Part shown: positions 1 to 8,584 of the stretch, one piece after another
Layout: each line of letters begins with the position of its first letter
Position numbering within the stretch: the stretch's first letter is position 1
The notes under the pieces: generated by a model
The model's database searches: none
What the model was told of the DNA's origin: nothing
What the model saw: only the letters and a program-made list of their open reading frames with translations
Position numbers and translations under genes: made by a program
DNA from: Pseudomonadota bacterium
Lineage (GTDB): Bacteria > Desulfobacterota > Desulfovibrionia > Desulfovibrionales > Desulfovibrionaceae
NCBI GenBank assembly: GCA_018816865.1
Contig: JAHIUW010000017.1
Coordinates: 218,617 to 282,616 of the forward strand
DNA length: 64,000 nucleotides
Direction: 5' to 3'

Positions 1-1
1 C

Positions 2-346
2 TCCATGCGCATCGTCCAGGAAGAGGTCTTCGGCCCGGTGATCACCGTGGAACGCTTCGAGAGCGAAGACGAGGCCTTACGCCTGGCCAACGACACCACC
101 TATGGCCTGTCCGCCGGATTCTGGACCAACGATGCACAGCGCCAACAGCGCATGTCCCGCGGCCTGCGTTTCGGAACCGTCTGGGTCAACGATTTCAACG
201 TTTATTTTGTCCAGGCCCCCTGGGGCGGCTACAAGCAATCCGGCATTGGCCGAGAGCTCGGACGGGCCGGACTTGAAGAATATCTGGAGACGAAACACGT
301 CTTCCAAAACCTTGCCCCCAAATCCCTGAACTGGTTTGGAAGGTAA
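2..346 (+). CDS. betB: Betaine aldehyde dehydrogenase, C-terminal part (5' end outside window)
   Basis: The last ~114 residues of an NAD(P)-dependent aldehyde dehydrogenase; the reading frame is open to the window edge, so the gene starts upstream. The visible part holds the conserved EEVFGPV motif and the C-terminal APWGGYKQSGIGRELG segment that helps close the substrate tunnel. The catalytic Cys and Glu lie upstream and cannot be checked. The C-terminal wording (GLEEYLETKHV) is typical of glycine betaine aldehyde dehydrogenases, which make the osmoprotectant betaine from choline. The next gene, 60 bp on, is a choline/betaine-type binding protein, which supports this substrate. Another aldehyde as substrate is possible. 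Confidence 0.85.
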   Translation, partial: SMRIVQEEVFGPVITVERFESEDEALRLANDTTYGLSAGFWTNDAQRQQRMSRGLRFGTVWVNDFNVYFVQAPWGGYKQSGIGRELGRAGLEEYLETKHVFQNLAPKSLNWFGR

Positions 347-409
347 AGGTACGCTGCACCCTGCTTTGTAGATGCGGCTGATTCCACTACTCATAACAGA
401 GGAGAGATG

Positions 410-1360
410 ATGGTTTTTTCAAAGAAAGCTCCCTTGGCGGCCCTGATGGTTCTTTTGTTGCTCCTGTCCCTGACCGTAGCGGCCCAGGCCCGTGACAATA
501 TTCGGTTCGCCAGCGTCAGCTGGACCGGCGTGACGGTCAAGACCGAACTGGGGGTCAGCGTCCTCAAAGCCCTTGGCTACGACGCTGAAAACTACATGCT
601 CTCGGTGCCTGTGGCCTACAAAGCCATGGCCACCGGCGAAGCCGACGTCTTCCTCGGCAACTGGATGCCCTCCATGGCCGGCATCGCCCAGCCCTACTTC
701 GACGACGGCTCCGTGGTGAAGTCCGTGGCCAACATGGAAGGTGCGCAATACACCCTGGCCGCGCCCAGCTATGTCCTTGAAGGCGGTCTGAAGGACTTTT
801 CCGACCTCGCCAAGTATGCCGACAAGCTGGATCACAAGATCTACGGCATCGAGGAAGGCAATGACGGCAACGAGATCATTCAGGCCATGATCGACAAGAA
901 CATGTTCGGCCTGGGCTCCTTCGAGCTGGTCCCCTCCAGCGAGGCCGGAATGCTGGGCCAGGTCAAGGACTGCATCCGCACGGGCAAGTGGGCCGTCTTC
1001 CTGGGCTGGACCCCGCACTACATGAACGAGGTCCTGGACATCGGTTATCTCACGGGGAGCACCGACGAGACCTTTGGCGGCAACGATGGTCTGGCCACCG
1101 TGTACACCAACTACCGCAAGGGTTTTGATGCCGAGCAGCCCAATGTCATGGCGTTCATCAAGAATTTCAAATTCCCCCTGTCCATGATGAACCAGATCAT
1201 GACCCGGATGTATGAAACCCCCGATCTGAAGCCCCTGCAGGCAGGCCTGACCTGGGCCAAGCAGAACCCAGAAACCTGCAAGGCCTGGTTCACGGGCGTG
1301 ACCACCAAGGACGGCAAGCCCGCCCTCGCCGCCTGGGAAGCCTGGCTCAAAAAGAACTAA
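410..1360 (+). CDS. Choline/glycine betaine ABC transporter substrate-binding protein (ChoX/OpuAC type)
   Basis: A periplasmic binding protein of ~316 aa with a clear signal peptide (KK, then a Leu-rich core ending at AAQA). The mature part has the OpuAC-type layout, including FLGNWMPSM near residue 80 and FLGWTPHYM near 200, where aromatic residues usually box the quaternary amine. Two ATGs occur in tandem at 407 and 410; the GAGGAG ribosome site at 399-404 is better spaced for 410. It probably forms one unit with the betB-like gene. No permease or ATPase follows: a terminator comes directly after. The protein may serve a transporter encoded upstream or elsewhere. Ligand (choline or betaine) is inferred. 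Confidence 0.85.
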   Translation: MVFSKKAPLAALMVLLLLLSLTVAAQARDNIRFASVSWTGVTVKTELGVSVLKALGYDAENYMLSVPVAYKAMATGEADVFLGNWMPSMAGIAQPYFDDGSVVKSVANMEGAQYTLAAPSYVLEGGLKDFSDLAKYADKLDHKIYGIEEGNDGNEIIQAMIDKNMFGLGSFELVPSSEAGMLGQVKDCIRTGKWAVFLGWTPHYMNEVLDIGYLTGSTDETFGGNDGLATVYTNYRKGFDAEQPNVMAFIKNFKFPLSMMNQIMTRMYETPDLKPLQAGLTWAKQNPETCKAWFTGVTTKDGKPALAAWEAWLKKN

Positions 1361-1393
1361 ACCCTCAACGACTCTCTGTCCGAATCAACAACA

Positions 1394-1424
1394 AAGCCTC
1401 CAGATTTTTTTCTGGAGGCTTTTC
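1394..1424 (+). terminator. Rho-independent terminator after the choline-binding gene
   Basis: A perfect 11-bp stem (AAGCCTCCAGA paired with TCTGGAGGCTT) with a T-rich loop, followed by TTT. It lies 33 bp beyond the stop codon. Confidence 0.85.
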
Positions 1425-1582
1425 TGCGGACATCGTGTTGCTGGTCTGCGCCCATTCCCCCCGGCACCCGGTCCCGGGCCAAAGCGCACAATTCGATCAT
1501 CACCCGAAAGATTATCAGCCAACATGCCGGGCAGTCTTTTCAGGCCGCTCCGCATCCTGAATGCCAGGGGGAAACCAGCCCT

Positions 1583-2008
1583 TCATTGGTCGGCAATCAG
1601 GCGCTTTCCCAGCACCCTGACCGGCTCGTCGGCGTAGCCCAGGTGGCGGTAGAATTCCAGAACACTGGTATTGCTGTCGCGAACCATCAGTTCCACCTTG
1701 GGGCAGCCGCGGTCCAGGAGTGCGGCCTCGGCGTGGTCCAGCAAGGTCCGGGCGAGTCCCTGCCCCCGGCTCTCCGGAAGTACGGCCAGGTAGAAGATCC
1801 AGCCCCGGTGGCCCTCGTAACCAGCCATGCACGTGCCCACAATTTGGCCATGCGCCTCGGCCACGAAAAACAGTTCCGGCGAATCCTCCAGCTTGCGGTC
1901 GATATCCCTGGCCGGATCGTTCCAGGGCACCACCAGCCCGCATTCCTTCCAGAGCCGGATCACCGGTTCCTGGTCCCCGTCCCGAAACGTCCTCAGCAGC
2001 AACTCCAT
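1583..2008 (-). CDS. ypeA: GNAT family N-acetyltransferase, YpeA-like
   Basis: A ~141-aa single-domain GNAT protein. The acetyl-CoA motif A is seen as YLAVLPESRGQGLARTLL, and the C-terminal FYRHLGY segment is the usual motif B. The N-terminal pattern (VIRLWKECGLVVPWNDPARDIDRKL) closely matches enterobacterial YpeA proteins, a predicted acetyltransferase whose substrate is unknown. The frame runs back to GTG GTG ATG; ATG at 2008 is chosen because GGAGG lies 5 bases before it. It stands alone, convergent with the betaine-related genes. Confidence 0.85.
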   Translation of the reverse strand: MELLLRTFRDGDQEPVIRLWKECGLVVPWNDPARDIDRKLEDSPELFFVAEAHGQIVGTCMAGYEGHRGWIFYLAVLPESRGQGLARTLLDHAEAALLDRGCPKVELMVRDSNTSVLEFYRHLGYADEPVRVLGKRLIADQ

Positions 2009-2184
2009 CACCACCTCCTCTCTTCATGGTCCCTGCACCCTGCGGACACGCAACGCACCACGTCGACCAGACAACGCCCCACAACGCGAGGTCTCTTCCG
2101 TAACGTCGTACCGGACTCGATCATGCGTCGAATCCTCTGTTTTCTCAACCCAATGCAGTCAGACATCCGTTCATTTCCCGTATA

Positions 2185-2213
2185 TTGACAGATCATCGAT
2201 TATCAATCATAGT
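2185..2213 (+). promoter_or_regulatory. Possible sigma-70 promoter for the first livK gene
   Basis: TTGACA at 2185-2190 and CATAGT (4 of 6) at 2208-2213 with a 17-bp spacer, about 50 bp before the livK start. The -10 box is weak. Confidence 0.4.
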
Positions 2214-2265
2214 TCGGCTCAACATTTTTTCATAATCCATCAATCCCCAAAGCGGAGAGCACGGC

Positions 2266-3405
2266 ATGAAGATTCTACGGATTCTGACCTTGGTGTTGCT
2301 GGCTCTGGGCCTTTCGGCCCTGGCCATGGCTTCGGAGACCATCAAACTCGGTGCGGTCCTCTCCGTTACCGGTCCGGCCTCGTTTCTGGGCGAGCCCGAG
2401 CGCAACACCATGGAGATGCTGGTCGAGGAGATCAACGCCAAGGGCGGGGTCCTGGGCAAACAGCTCGAGCTGGTGGTCTACGACGACGAGACCAACGTCA
2501 ACAATTGCGTGCTGGCCGTGGACAAGCTCCTGAAAATGGACAAGGTCTGCACGGTGCTCGGCCCCACCGTGTCCGGCAACACCCTGGCCGTCATGGCCAA
2601 GTTCTCCAAGGCCGGAATCCCGTTGGTGTCCTGCGCAGCCGCAGAAAAGATCGTCAACCCCGTCGATCCCTGGGTCTTCAAGACGCCCCAGTCCGACCGC
2701 CACGCCGTGACCAAGATCCTGAAGCACGCCCAGGCCCAGGGCTATAAAAAGATCGCCATCCTCAGCGTGTCCAACGGCTTCGGCCAGGCCGGGCGCGCCG
2801 TGCTGCAGGAACTCGTCCCCGCCCAGGGCATGGAACTGCTGGCCGACGAGGTCTACGGGCCCAAGGACACGGACATGACCGCCCAGCTGACCAAGATCAA
2901 GGGCCTGGGGCCCGACGCCATCATCTGCTGGGGCACCAACCCCGGCCCGGCCGTGGTCGCCATGAACCGCGTCCAGCTGGGGATCAGCACCCCGCTGTAC
3001 ATGAGCCACGGCGTAGCCTCCAAGAAATTCATCGAGCTGGCCGGCGATGCCTCCGAGGGCATCCTGCTGCCCGCCGGTCGGCTGATCGTGGCCGACCAGA
3101 TCGCCGACTCCAATCCGCAGAAGGCCATGCTCACGGCCTATGCCAATGACTATCAGGCCAAGTTCAAGGCACCGGTTTCCACCTTCGGCGGCCACGGCTA
3201 CGACGCTCTGGTGCTGACGCTCAAAGCCATCGAAATGGGTGGCTCCGCTGATCCCCAGTCCATCCGTGACAACCTGGAAAAAATCAGCGGATTCGTCGGC
3301 ACCGCCGGAATCTTCAACTTCTCGGCCAGCGACCACAACGGCCTGGACGAGAGCGCCTTCGAGATGATCCGCATCAAGAACGGCGAATGGACGATAGTCC
3401 ACTAA
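2266..3405 (+). CDS. livK: Branched-chain amino acid ABC transporter substrate-binding protein, copy 1
   Basis: A 379-aa periplasmic binding protein of the LivJ/LivK family (type I fold). The signal peptide ends near AMA-SETIKLG, and the conserved SVTGPASFLGEPE start and DDETNVNNCV region follow. Branched-chain amino acids are the usual ligands, but this family also binds aromatic compounds and amides. A phenylacetate-CoA ligase ends the cluster, so aromatic acids are worth considering. A second gene of identical length lies 530 bp downstream, and the two share an almost unchanged 213-bp block (see findings). It is followed by its own terminator-like hairpin, so it may be expressed separately from livK2-livF. 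Confidence 0.92.
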   Translation: MKILRILTLVLLALGLSALAMASETIKLGAVLSVTGPASFLGEPERNTMEMLVEEINAKGGVLGKQLELVVYDDETNVNNCVLAVDKLLKMDKVCTVLGPTVSGNTLAVMAKFSKAGIPLVSCAAAEKIVNPVDPWVFKTPQSDRHAVTKILKHAQAQGYKKIAILSVSNGFGQAGRAVLQELVPAQGMELLADEVYGPKDTDMTAQLTKIKGLGPDAIICWGTNPGPAVVAMNRVQLGISTPLYMSHGVASKKFIELAGDASEGILLPAGRLIVADQIADSNPQKAMLTAYANDYQAKFKAPVSTFGGHGYDALVLTLKAIEMGGSADPQSIRDNLEKISGFVGTAGIFNFSASDHNGLDESAFEMIRIKNGEWTIVH

Positions 3406-3937
3406 CCTGCTGCATCCAGCCTCCGCCTTGCGGAGGCAAGAAGCTCGTCACCTCCGCGACGATGAGGAAGGGGCCCTCGGCATCGGGTCGAGGGCCCCTT
3501 CCCACTCCTTGTATGCTGTGGAGAAAACTGACATATCATACCCCCTCCCTTGACAATAACCTCCTTGATTTGACAAGAATGTGGCACACTGCCAACTGGG
3601 TTCATCATTCCACTGACAGTGTCCTGTCTTTGCACGCACCGCCAACCACGAACCAACGAGGGCGACATGATCCGCTTCGCAGACCACGCAACCGTAGCCC
3701 TTCGAGGCTTCATGCGTGTCCTCGCCCCTGCTGGGTCCTCCTCCACCAAGACGTGCACCGCCAGCATCGGGGAGATGCTGCCCGCTTCTGTCCACGGGCT
3801 CTCCAGGCGACTATCCCGGGGGGTCGCGGGCACAGGCGGCATCTTCAGTTTTAGCCGCTAGCCCCCAGTCGGACACGAATCTGGGCAGACCTGACGCCCA
3901 CCCCATTTTTTTATATTCACCCAAAGGAGGGATCCGC
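3406..3937 (+). other. Intergenic region between the two livK genes
   Basis: It holds the hairpin at 3468-3500 and two TTGACA-like boxes at 3550 and 3570, neither with a good -10 box. A possible small frame starts at ATG 3667 after GAGGG and ends at 3861 (64 codons). That frame has no recognisable features and I do not call it a gene. The strong ribosome site AAAGGAGG at 3923-3930 belongs to livK copy 2. Confidence 0.5.
3468..3500 (+). terminator. Hairpin after livK copy 1
   Basis: A perfect 12-bp stem (AAGGGGCCCTCG with its complement) and 9-nt loop. There is no good T-run after it (CCCACTCC), so termination may be partial. Confidence 0.55.
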
Positions 3938-5077
3938 ATGAAGACCATGCGCGCTTTGATTCTCTTGGCCCTGGGCCTGATGATCGCCGTTCCGGCAATG
4001 GCTTCCGAGACCATCAAGATCGGTGCGGTGCTGTCCGTCAGCGGCCCGGCCTCGTTTCTGGGCGAGCCCGAAAAGAACACCCTGCTGTTGCTTGAAGAGA
4101 AGATAAACGCCGCCGGCGGCATCCTGGGCAAGCAGCTCGAACTGATCATCTACGACGACGAGACCGACGTGAACAAATGCGTGCTCGCCGCCGACAAGCT
4201 GATCAAGAAGGACCGCGTGGCCGCAGTCGTCGGGCCCACCGTCTCCGGCAACACCCTGGCTATCATGAACAAGTTCAGCGCTTCCAAGATTCCCCTGGTC
4301 TCCTGCGCGGCCGCCGAAAAGATCGTCACGCCGGTCAATCCCTGGGTCTTCAAGACACCCCAATCCGACCGCCACGCCGTGATGACCATCCTGGCCCATG
4401 CCCGGGCCGCCGGAATCAAGAGCGTGGCCATCCTCACCGTGTCCAACGGTTTCGGCCAGGCCGGACGCACCGTGCTCAAGGAACTCGTTCCCGCCCAGGG
4501 CATGAACCTGCTGGCCGACGAGGTCTACGGGCCCAAGGACACGGACATGACCGCCCAGCTGACCAAGATCAAAGGCCTGGGTCCCGACGCCATCATCTGC
4601 TGGGGCACCAACCCCGGCCCGGCCGTGGTCGCCATGAACCGCGTCCAGCTTGGCATCAGCACCCCGCTGTACATGAGCCACGGCGTGGCCTCCAAGAAAT
4701 TCATCGACCTGGCTGGCGATGCCGCCAACGGCTTGATGCTGCCTGCCGGGCGGATGATTGCCGTTGATCAGATCCCCGCCGACCATCCGCAGCGCCCCGT
4801 GCTGACCGACTACGCCAAGGACTACCAGGCCAAGTTCAACATCCCGGTCTCCACCTTCGGCGGTTACGCCTTTGATGCCCTGATGCTGGTCAAGACCGCC
4901 ATCGAGAAGGCCGGGAGCACCGAGCCCATGGCCATCCGCGACGCCCTGGAATCCATCACCGGTTATGTAGGCGCCACCGGCGAATACAACTTCTCCGCAA
5001 CCGACCACAACGGCCTGGACGAACAGGCCTTTGTCATGGTCGCCATCGAAAACGGCGACTGGAAGGTGCTGAGGTAG
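3938..5077 (+). CDS. livK: Branched-chain amino acid ABC transporter substrate-binding protein, copy 2
   Basis: A second 379-aa LivK-family binding protein. The start at 3938 is fixed by AAAGGAGG seven bases upstream and by the signal peptide that follows (MKTMRALILLALGLM, cleavage near AMA-SE); the frame stays open further upstream but that part is not needed. The N-terminal third differs clearly from copy 1, while the middle (GPKDTDMTAQLTKIKGLGPD and on) is nearly identical. It lies 7 bp before livH and is therefore the binding protein translated with the permease genes. Two binding proteins for one permease usually widen the ligand range; that is inference here. Confidence 0.92.
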   Translation: MKTMRALILLALGLMIAVPAMASETIKIGAVLSVSGPASFLGEPEKNTLLLLEEKINAAGGILGKQLELIIYDDETDVNKCVLAADKLIKKDRVAAVVGPTVSGNTLAIMNKFSASKIPLVSCAAAEKIVTPVNPWVFKTPQSDRHAVMTILAHARAAGIKSVAILTVSNGFGQAGRTVLKELVPAQGMNLLADEVYGPKDTDMTAQLTKIKGLGPDAIICWGTNPGPAVVAMNRVQLGISTPLYMSHGVASKKFIDLAGDAANGLMLPAGRMIAVDQIPADHPQRPVLTDYAKDYQAKFNIPVSTFGGYAFDALMLVKTAIEKAGSTEPMAIRDALESITGYVGATGEYNFSATDHNGLDEQAFVMVAIENGDWKVLR

Positions 5078-5084
5078 CCGCAAC

Positions 5085-5966
5085 ATGGATTTCGCCTCAA
5101 TACTGCAATACCTGGTGTCCGGTCTGACCATGGGCAGCACCTATGGTCTGACCGCCCTGGGTTTCACCATCATCTTCAACACCACGGGCGTCATCAACTT
5201 CGCCCAGGGCGAGTTTGTGATGCTCGGGGGCATGCTCAGCGTCTACTTCATGAAGGCGCTGGGCCTGGCCCTTGTTCCGGCCATCGTGCTGGCGGTGGTC
5301 GTATCGGTGATCGTGGGCGCGGCCTTCGAACGCTTCACCATCCGCCCGGTGAAGAACGCCAGCGTGATCCAGCTGATCATCATCACCATCGGCGTCTCCA
5401 TCCTCATCCGCGGCCTGGCCATGTTGGCCTGGGGCAAGGACACCTTCGCCCTGCCGCACTTCTCGGGCATGCAGCCCCTGCACTTCGGCGGCGCAACCAT
5501 GCTGCCACAGACCCTGTGGGTGCTGGCCATCACCCTGGCCATCCTCGCGGGACTGAAGCTGTTCTTCTCCAGCACCATCTATGGCAAGGGCATGCTGGCC
5601 TGCTCCTACGACGTCAAGGCCGCCTTCCTGGTGGGCATCGACGTGCGACGCATGGTGCTGTTGTCTTTCATGATCTCCGCACTGGTGGGGGCCGTTGGCG
5701 GGGCCATCCTCGCGCCGCTGACCTTGACCAGCTACGACGTGGGCATCCTGCTGGGCCTGAAGGGCTTCGCGGCCTGCATTACCGGCGGGCTGGGCAACCC
5801 CTTTGGCGCGGCAGCAGGCGGACTCATCCTGGGTGTACTGGAGTCCTTTGGCGCAGGGTTCATCTCCTCGGCCTACAAGGACGCCTTCACCTTCATCATC
5901 CTGCTGCTGCTCTTGTTCGTGAAGCCATCCGGGCTCTTCGGTCAGGCCAGTTCGGACCGGGTCTAG
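5085..5966 (+). CDS. livH: Branched-chain amino acid ABC transporter permease LivH
   Basis: A 293-aa inner-membrane protein with about eight hydrophobic segments. It carries the LivH hallmarks GSTYGLTALGFTIIFNTTGVINFAQGEF at the N-terminus (first 18-45 residues) and GGLGNPFGAAAGGLILGVLE near the C-terminus, the region that contacts the ATPase. It forms a heterodimer with LivM, encoded 3 bp downstream. It starts 7 bp after livK copy 2, in a tight operon. Confidence 0.93.
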   Translation: MDFASILQYLVSGLTMGSTYGLTALGFTIIFNTTGVINFAQGEFVMLGGMLSVYFMKALGLALVPAIVLAVVVSVIVGAAFERFTIRPVKNASVIQLIIITIGVSILIRGLAMLAWGKDTFALPHFSGMQPLHFGGATMLPQTLWVLAITLAILAGLKLFFSSTIYGKGMLACSYDVKAAFLVGIDVRRMVLLSFMISALVGAVGGAILAPLTLTSYDVGILLGLKGFAACITGGLGNPFGAAAGGLILGVLESFGAGFISSAYKDAFTFIILLLLLFVKPSGLFGQASSDRV

Positions 5967-5969
5967 GCC

Positions 5970-6947
5970 ATGACCACCGGCAAGAAAAACACCCTGGGCG
6001 TCACGACCTTCGCCGCCCTGGCCGCAGCCCTGCCCTTTCTGCTGACCAACGACTATTACATCAGCACCCTGATCCTGGCCTTCCTGAACGCCATCATCGT
6101 CATCGGGCTGAACCTGCTGCTGGGCTATGCGGGGCAGATTTCCCTGGGCCACGGCGCGTTCTACGGGCTGGCCGCCTACACCACCTCCATCCTGACCACC
6201 ACCTACGGCTGGCCCATGGAGGCCGGACTCGTGGCCGGCGTCGTGCTCACCGTGGCCGCGGCCTATCTGATCGGCGTCCCGACACTCAAGCTCTCCGGCC
6301 ACTACCTGGCCATGGCCACCCTGGGCTTCGGGCTCATCGTGTACATCGTCTTCAACGAGTCCATCGAGCTCACGGGCGGCCCCAGCGGATTCGTGGGCGT
6401 ACCCCGGCTGGAGCTGTTCGGCTTCGCCTTCGAGTCGGACCTCTCCTACTATTTCCTGGTGGCAGGCGTGTTGACCCTGATCGTCTTGTTGTCCCTGAAC
6501 CTCATCGACTCGCGCTTCGGGCGCGCCATGCGCGCCATCCACACCAGCGAAAAGGCCGCCCAGGTCTCGGGTATCGACATCACCGCCTACAAACGCTTCA
6601 TCTTCGTGCTCTCGGCCGGGTACGCCGGGGTCGCGGGCGTACTCTATGCGCACTACCTGTCGTTTGTGGCCCCCTCGTCCTTTGGCTTCCACTTCTCGGT
6701 GACGCTCATCGTGATGGTGGTTCTGGGCGGCATGGCCAGCGTCTGGGGGGCAGTGGCGGGGGCGGTCTTCCTGTCCGTGCTGCCCGAGTTCCTGCGGGCC
6801 TTTGAAAACATCGAGACCCTGCTCTACGGCGGCATCCTGGTGCTGGGCATGATGTACCTGCCCGACGGCATTGCAGGGGGCGTGAAGCGCTTGGCCAAGG
6901 CCGCCGTGAACAGGATGGCCCCGACCAGGAGGGCGCCCAATGAATAG
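5970..6947 (+). CDS. livM: Branched-chain amino acid ABC transporter permease LivM
   Basis: A 325-aa membrane protein, the second half of the LivHM channel. The conserved NLLLGYAGQISLGHGAFYGLAAY region sits near residue 50, and the coupling segment with GGMASVWGAVAGAVFLSVLPE near residue 250. It starts 3 bp after livH and its 3' end overlaps livG by 8 bp, which points to coupled translation. Confidence 0.93.
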   Translation: MTTGKKNTLGVTTFAALAAALPFLLTNDYYISTLILAFLNAIIVIGLNLLLGYAGQISLGHGAFYGLAAYTTSILTTTYGWPMEAGLVAGVVLTVAAAYLIGVPTLKLSGHYLAMATLGFGLIVYIVFNESIELTGGPSGFVGVPRLELFGFAFESDLSYYFLVAGVLTLIVLLSLNLIDSRFGRAMRAIHTSEKAAQVSGIDITAYKRFIFVLSAGYAGVAGVLYAHYLSFVAPSSFGFHFSVTLIVMVVLGGMASVWGAVAGAVFLSVLPEFLRAFENIETLLYGGILVLGMMYLPDGIAGGVKRLAKAAVNRMAPTRRAPNE

Positions 6948-7719
6948 CGCGCCCCTGCTGGCCTGCCAGGACGTGACCGTGCGCTTCGGCGGGGTGCTGG
7001 CCTTGGACTGCGTCAATTTCAGCGCTCGCAAGGGTGCGGTGACCAGCATCATCGGCCCCAACGGGGCGGGCAAGACGACCCTGCTCAACGCCATCACCGG
7101 GCTGGTCCGGGTGGGCGAGGGCCGCATTGCATTCGCCGGGGACGAGATCACCAACCTGCCGACCCACAAACGCGGCCAGGCGGGGGTGGTGCGCACCTTC
7201 CAAAACCTGGAGGTGTTCTCCAACATGTCGGTCATCGAGAACGTCATGACCGGCTGCCACCGCCATGTGCAATACTCCGTGCCGGACTGCCTGCTCAAGA
7301 CCCCGCGCTATCGCCGCGAGGAACGCCGCTGTACCGAACTGGCCATGGACAAATTGGCCTTCGTGGAGCTGACGGAATTGATCCAGGCCCCGTCGGGCGA
7401 CCTGGCCTTCGGCCAGCAACGGGCCATGGAACTGGCCCGCGCCCTGGCCTCCAAGCCCGAGCTGCTACTCCTGGATGAGCCCGCTGCCGGGCTGAACATG
7501 AAGGAGACCAAGGCCCTGGGAAAGCTCATCACCCGCATCCGCGACGAACTGGGCGTGACCGTGGTCCTGGTGGAACACGACATGGACCTGGTCATGGGCA
7601 TCTCGGACGAGATCATGGTGCTCAACTACGGCAAGGATCTGGCCGTGGGCACACCCCTGGAAATCCAGAAAAACCCGGAGGTCATCAGGGCCTATCTGGG
7701 CGAAGACGACGGGATCTAG
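6940..7719 (+). CDS. livG: Branched-chain amino acid ABC transporter ATP-binding protein LivG
   Basis: A 259-aa ABC ATPase. Walker A is GPNGAGKTTLLN, the signature is LAFGQQRAMELARAL (the Liv family uses an xxGQQR signature rather than LSGGQ), and Walker B is LLLLDEPAAGLN with an H-loop at VLVEHDMDLV. It pairs with LivF to power uptake by LivHM. It overlaps livM by 8 bp and lies 2 bp before livF. Confidence 0.94.
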   Translation: MNSAPLLACQDVTVRFGGVLALDCVNFSARKGAVTSIIGPNGAGKTTLLNAITGLVRVGEGRIAFAGDEITNLPTHKRGQAGVVRTFQNLEVFSNMSVIENVMTGCHRHVQYSVPDCLLKTPRYRREERRCTELAMDKLAFVELTELIQAPSGDLAFGQQRAMELARALASKPELLLLDEPAAGLNMKETKALGKLITRIRDELGVTVVLVEHDMDLVMGISDEIMVLNYGKDLAVGTPLEIQKNPEVIRAYLGEDDGI

Positions 7720-7721
7720 CC

Positions 7722-8456
7722 ATGCTCAGACTGAGAAACATCGACGTGTTCTACGGCAAGATCCATGCGGTCAAGCGCGCCTCGCTGCACGTGGACAAGG
7801 GCGAGATCGTGGCCCTTATCGGCGGCAACGGCGCGGGCAAGACCACCCTCTTGACCACCATCTCCGGGCTGAACCGTGCCTCGGACGGGGACATCGAGTT
7901 CGATGGCCGGGACATCACCCGCACCCAGGCCAACACCATCGTCAAGCTGGGTGTCTCGCACGTGCCCGAGGGCCGGCTGGTGTTCAAGCCCATGAAGGTC
8001 GAGGACAACCTGCTGCTCGGGGCCTTCAACCGCTTTTCGTTCAAGTCTCGCGCGCAGGTGGGCCGCGACATTCAGACCATGTACGACATGTTCCCCGTCC
8101 TGGGCGAGCGCCGCCGTCAGGCCGCCGGGACCCTGTCCGGAGGTGAGCAACAGATGCTGGCCATCGGCCGGGCTCTCATGGCGCGGCCCCGAATGCTGCT
8201 CCTAGACGAACCCAGCATGGGCCTGGCCCCGCAGATCACCCGCGAGATCTTCCGGCACATCCGGGAGCTGCGCGACAAGTTCGATCTGACGGTGCTGGTG
8301 GTGGAACAGAACGCCCGCATGGCCCTGAGGATTGCGGACCGGGGCTACGTGCTGGAGACCGGGCGCATCATCCTCCAGGGGCCAAGCGAGGAACTCTTGG
8401 AAAACAGGGATGTGCAGCGCGCCTATCTGGGCCGCGACCTGGACGTGGAGCAATGA
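7722..8456 (+). CDS. livF: Branched-chain amino acid ABC transporter ATP-binding protein LivF
   Basis: A 244-aa ABC ATPase, partner of LivG. Walker A GGNGAGKTTLLT, signature LSGGEQQMLAIGRAL and Walker B MLLLDEPSMGLAP are all intact. It is the last transporter gene. A GC-rich inverted repeat without a T-run (8461-8480) separates it from the ligase gene, so read-through to that gene is likely. Confidence 0.94.
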   Translation: MLRLRNIDVFYGKIHAVKRASLHVDKGEIVALIGGNGAGKTTLLTTISGLNRASDGDIEFDGRDITRTQANTIVKLGVSHVPEGRLVFKPMKVEDNLLLGAFNRFSFKSRAQVGRDIQTMYDMFPVLGERRRQAAGTLSGGEQQMLAIGRALMARPRMLLLDEPSMGLAPQITREIFRHIRELRDKFDLTVLVVEQNARMALRIADRGYVLETGRIILQGPSEELLENRDVQRAYLGRDLDVEQ

Positions 8457-8584
8457 TATCCCGGGGCCTTGGTGCCCCGGACCCCGCCCCAGGTGCCCCA
8501 TCCCCGGGACACCCTAGCAAGAAGGGGCCTGCCGAACACCTTCGGGAACGTGGCCGGGGAAACGATCGAATCAAGGAGCCTTGA

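Noticed and set aside
3581..3600. GTGGCAC before livK copy 2 as a -24 box
   Set aside because: The -12 position reads CAACT, not TTGC.
3667..3861. A 64-codon frame between the livK genes
   Set aside because: It has a fair ribosome site but no recognisable motif, and its Ser/Arg/Gly-rich composition resembles non-coding frames.
5097..7298. A 733-codon open frame on the minus strand
   Set aside because: It is antisense to livH-livM-livG, which have intact family motifs. High GC keeps antisense frames open.
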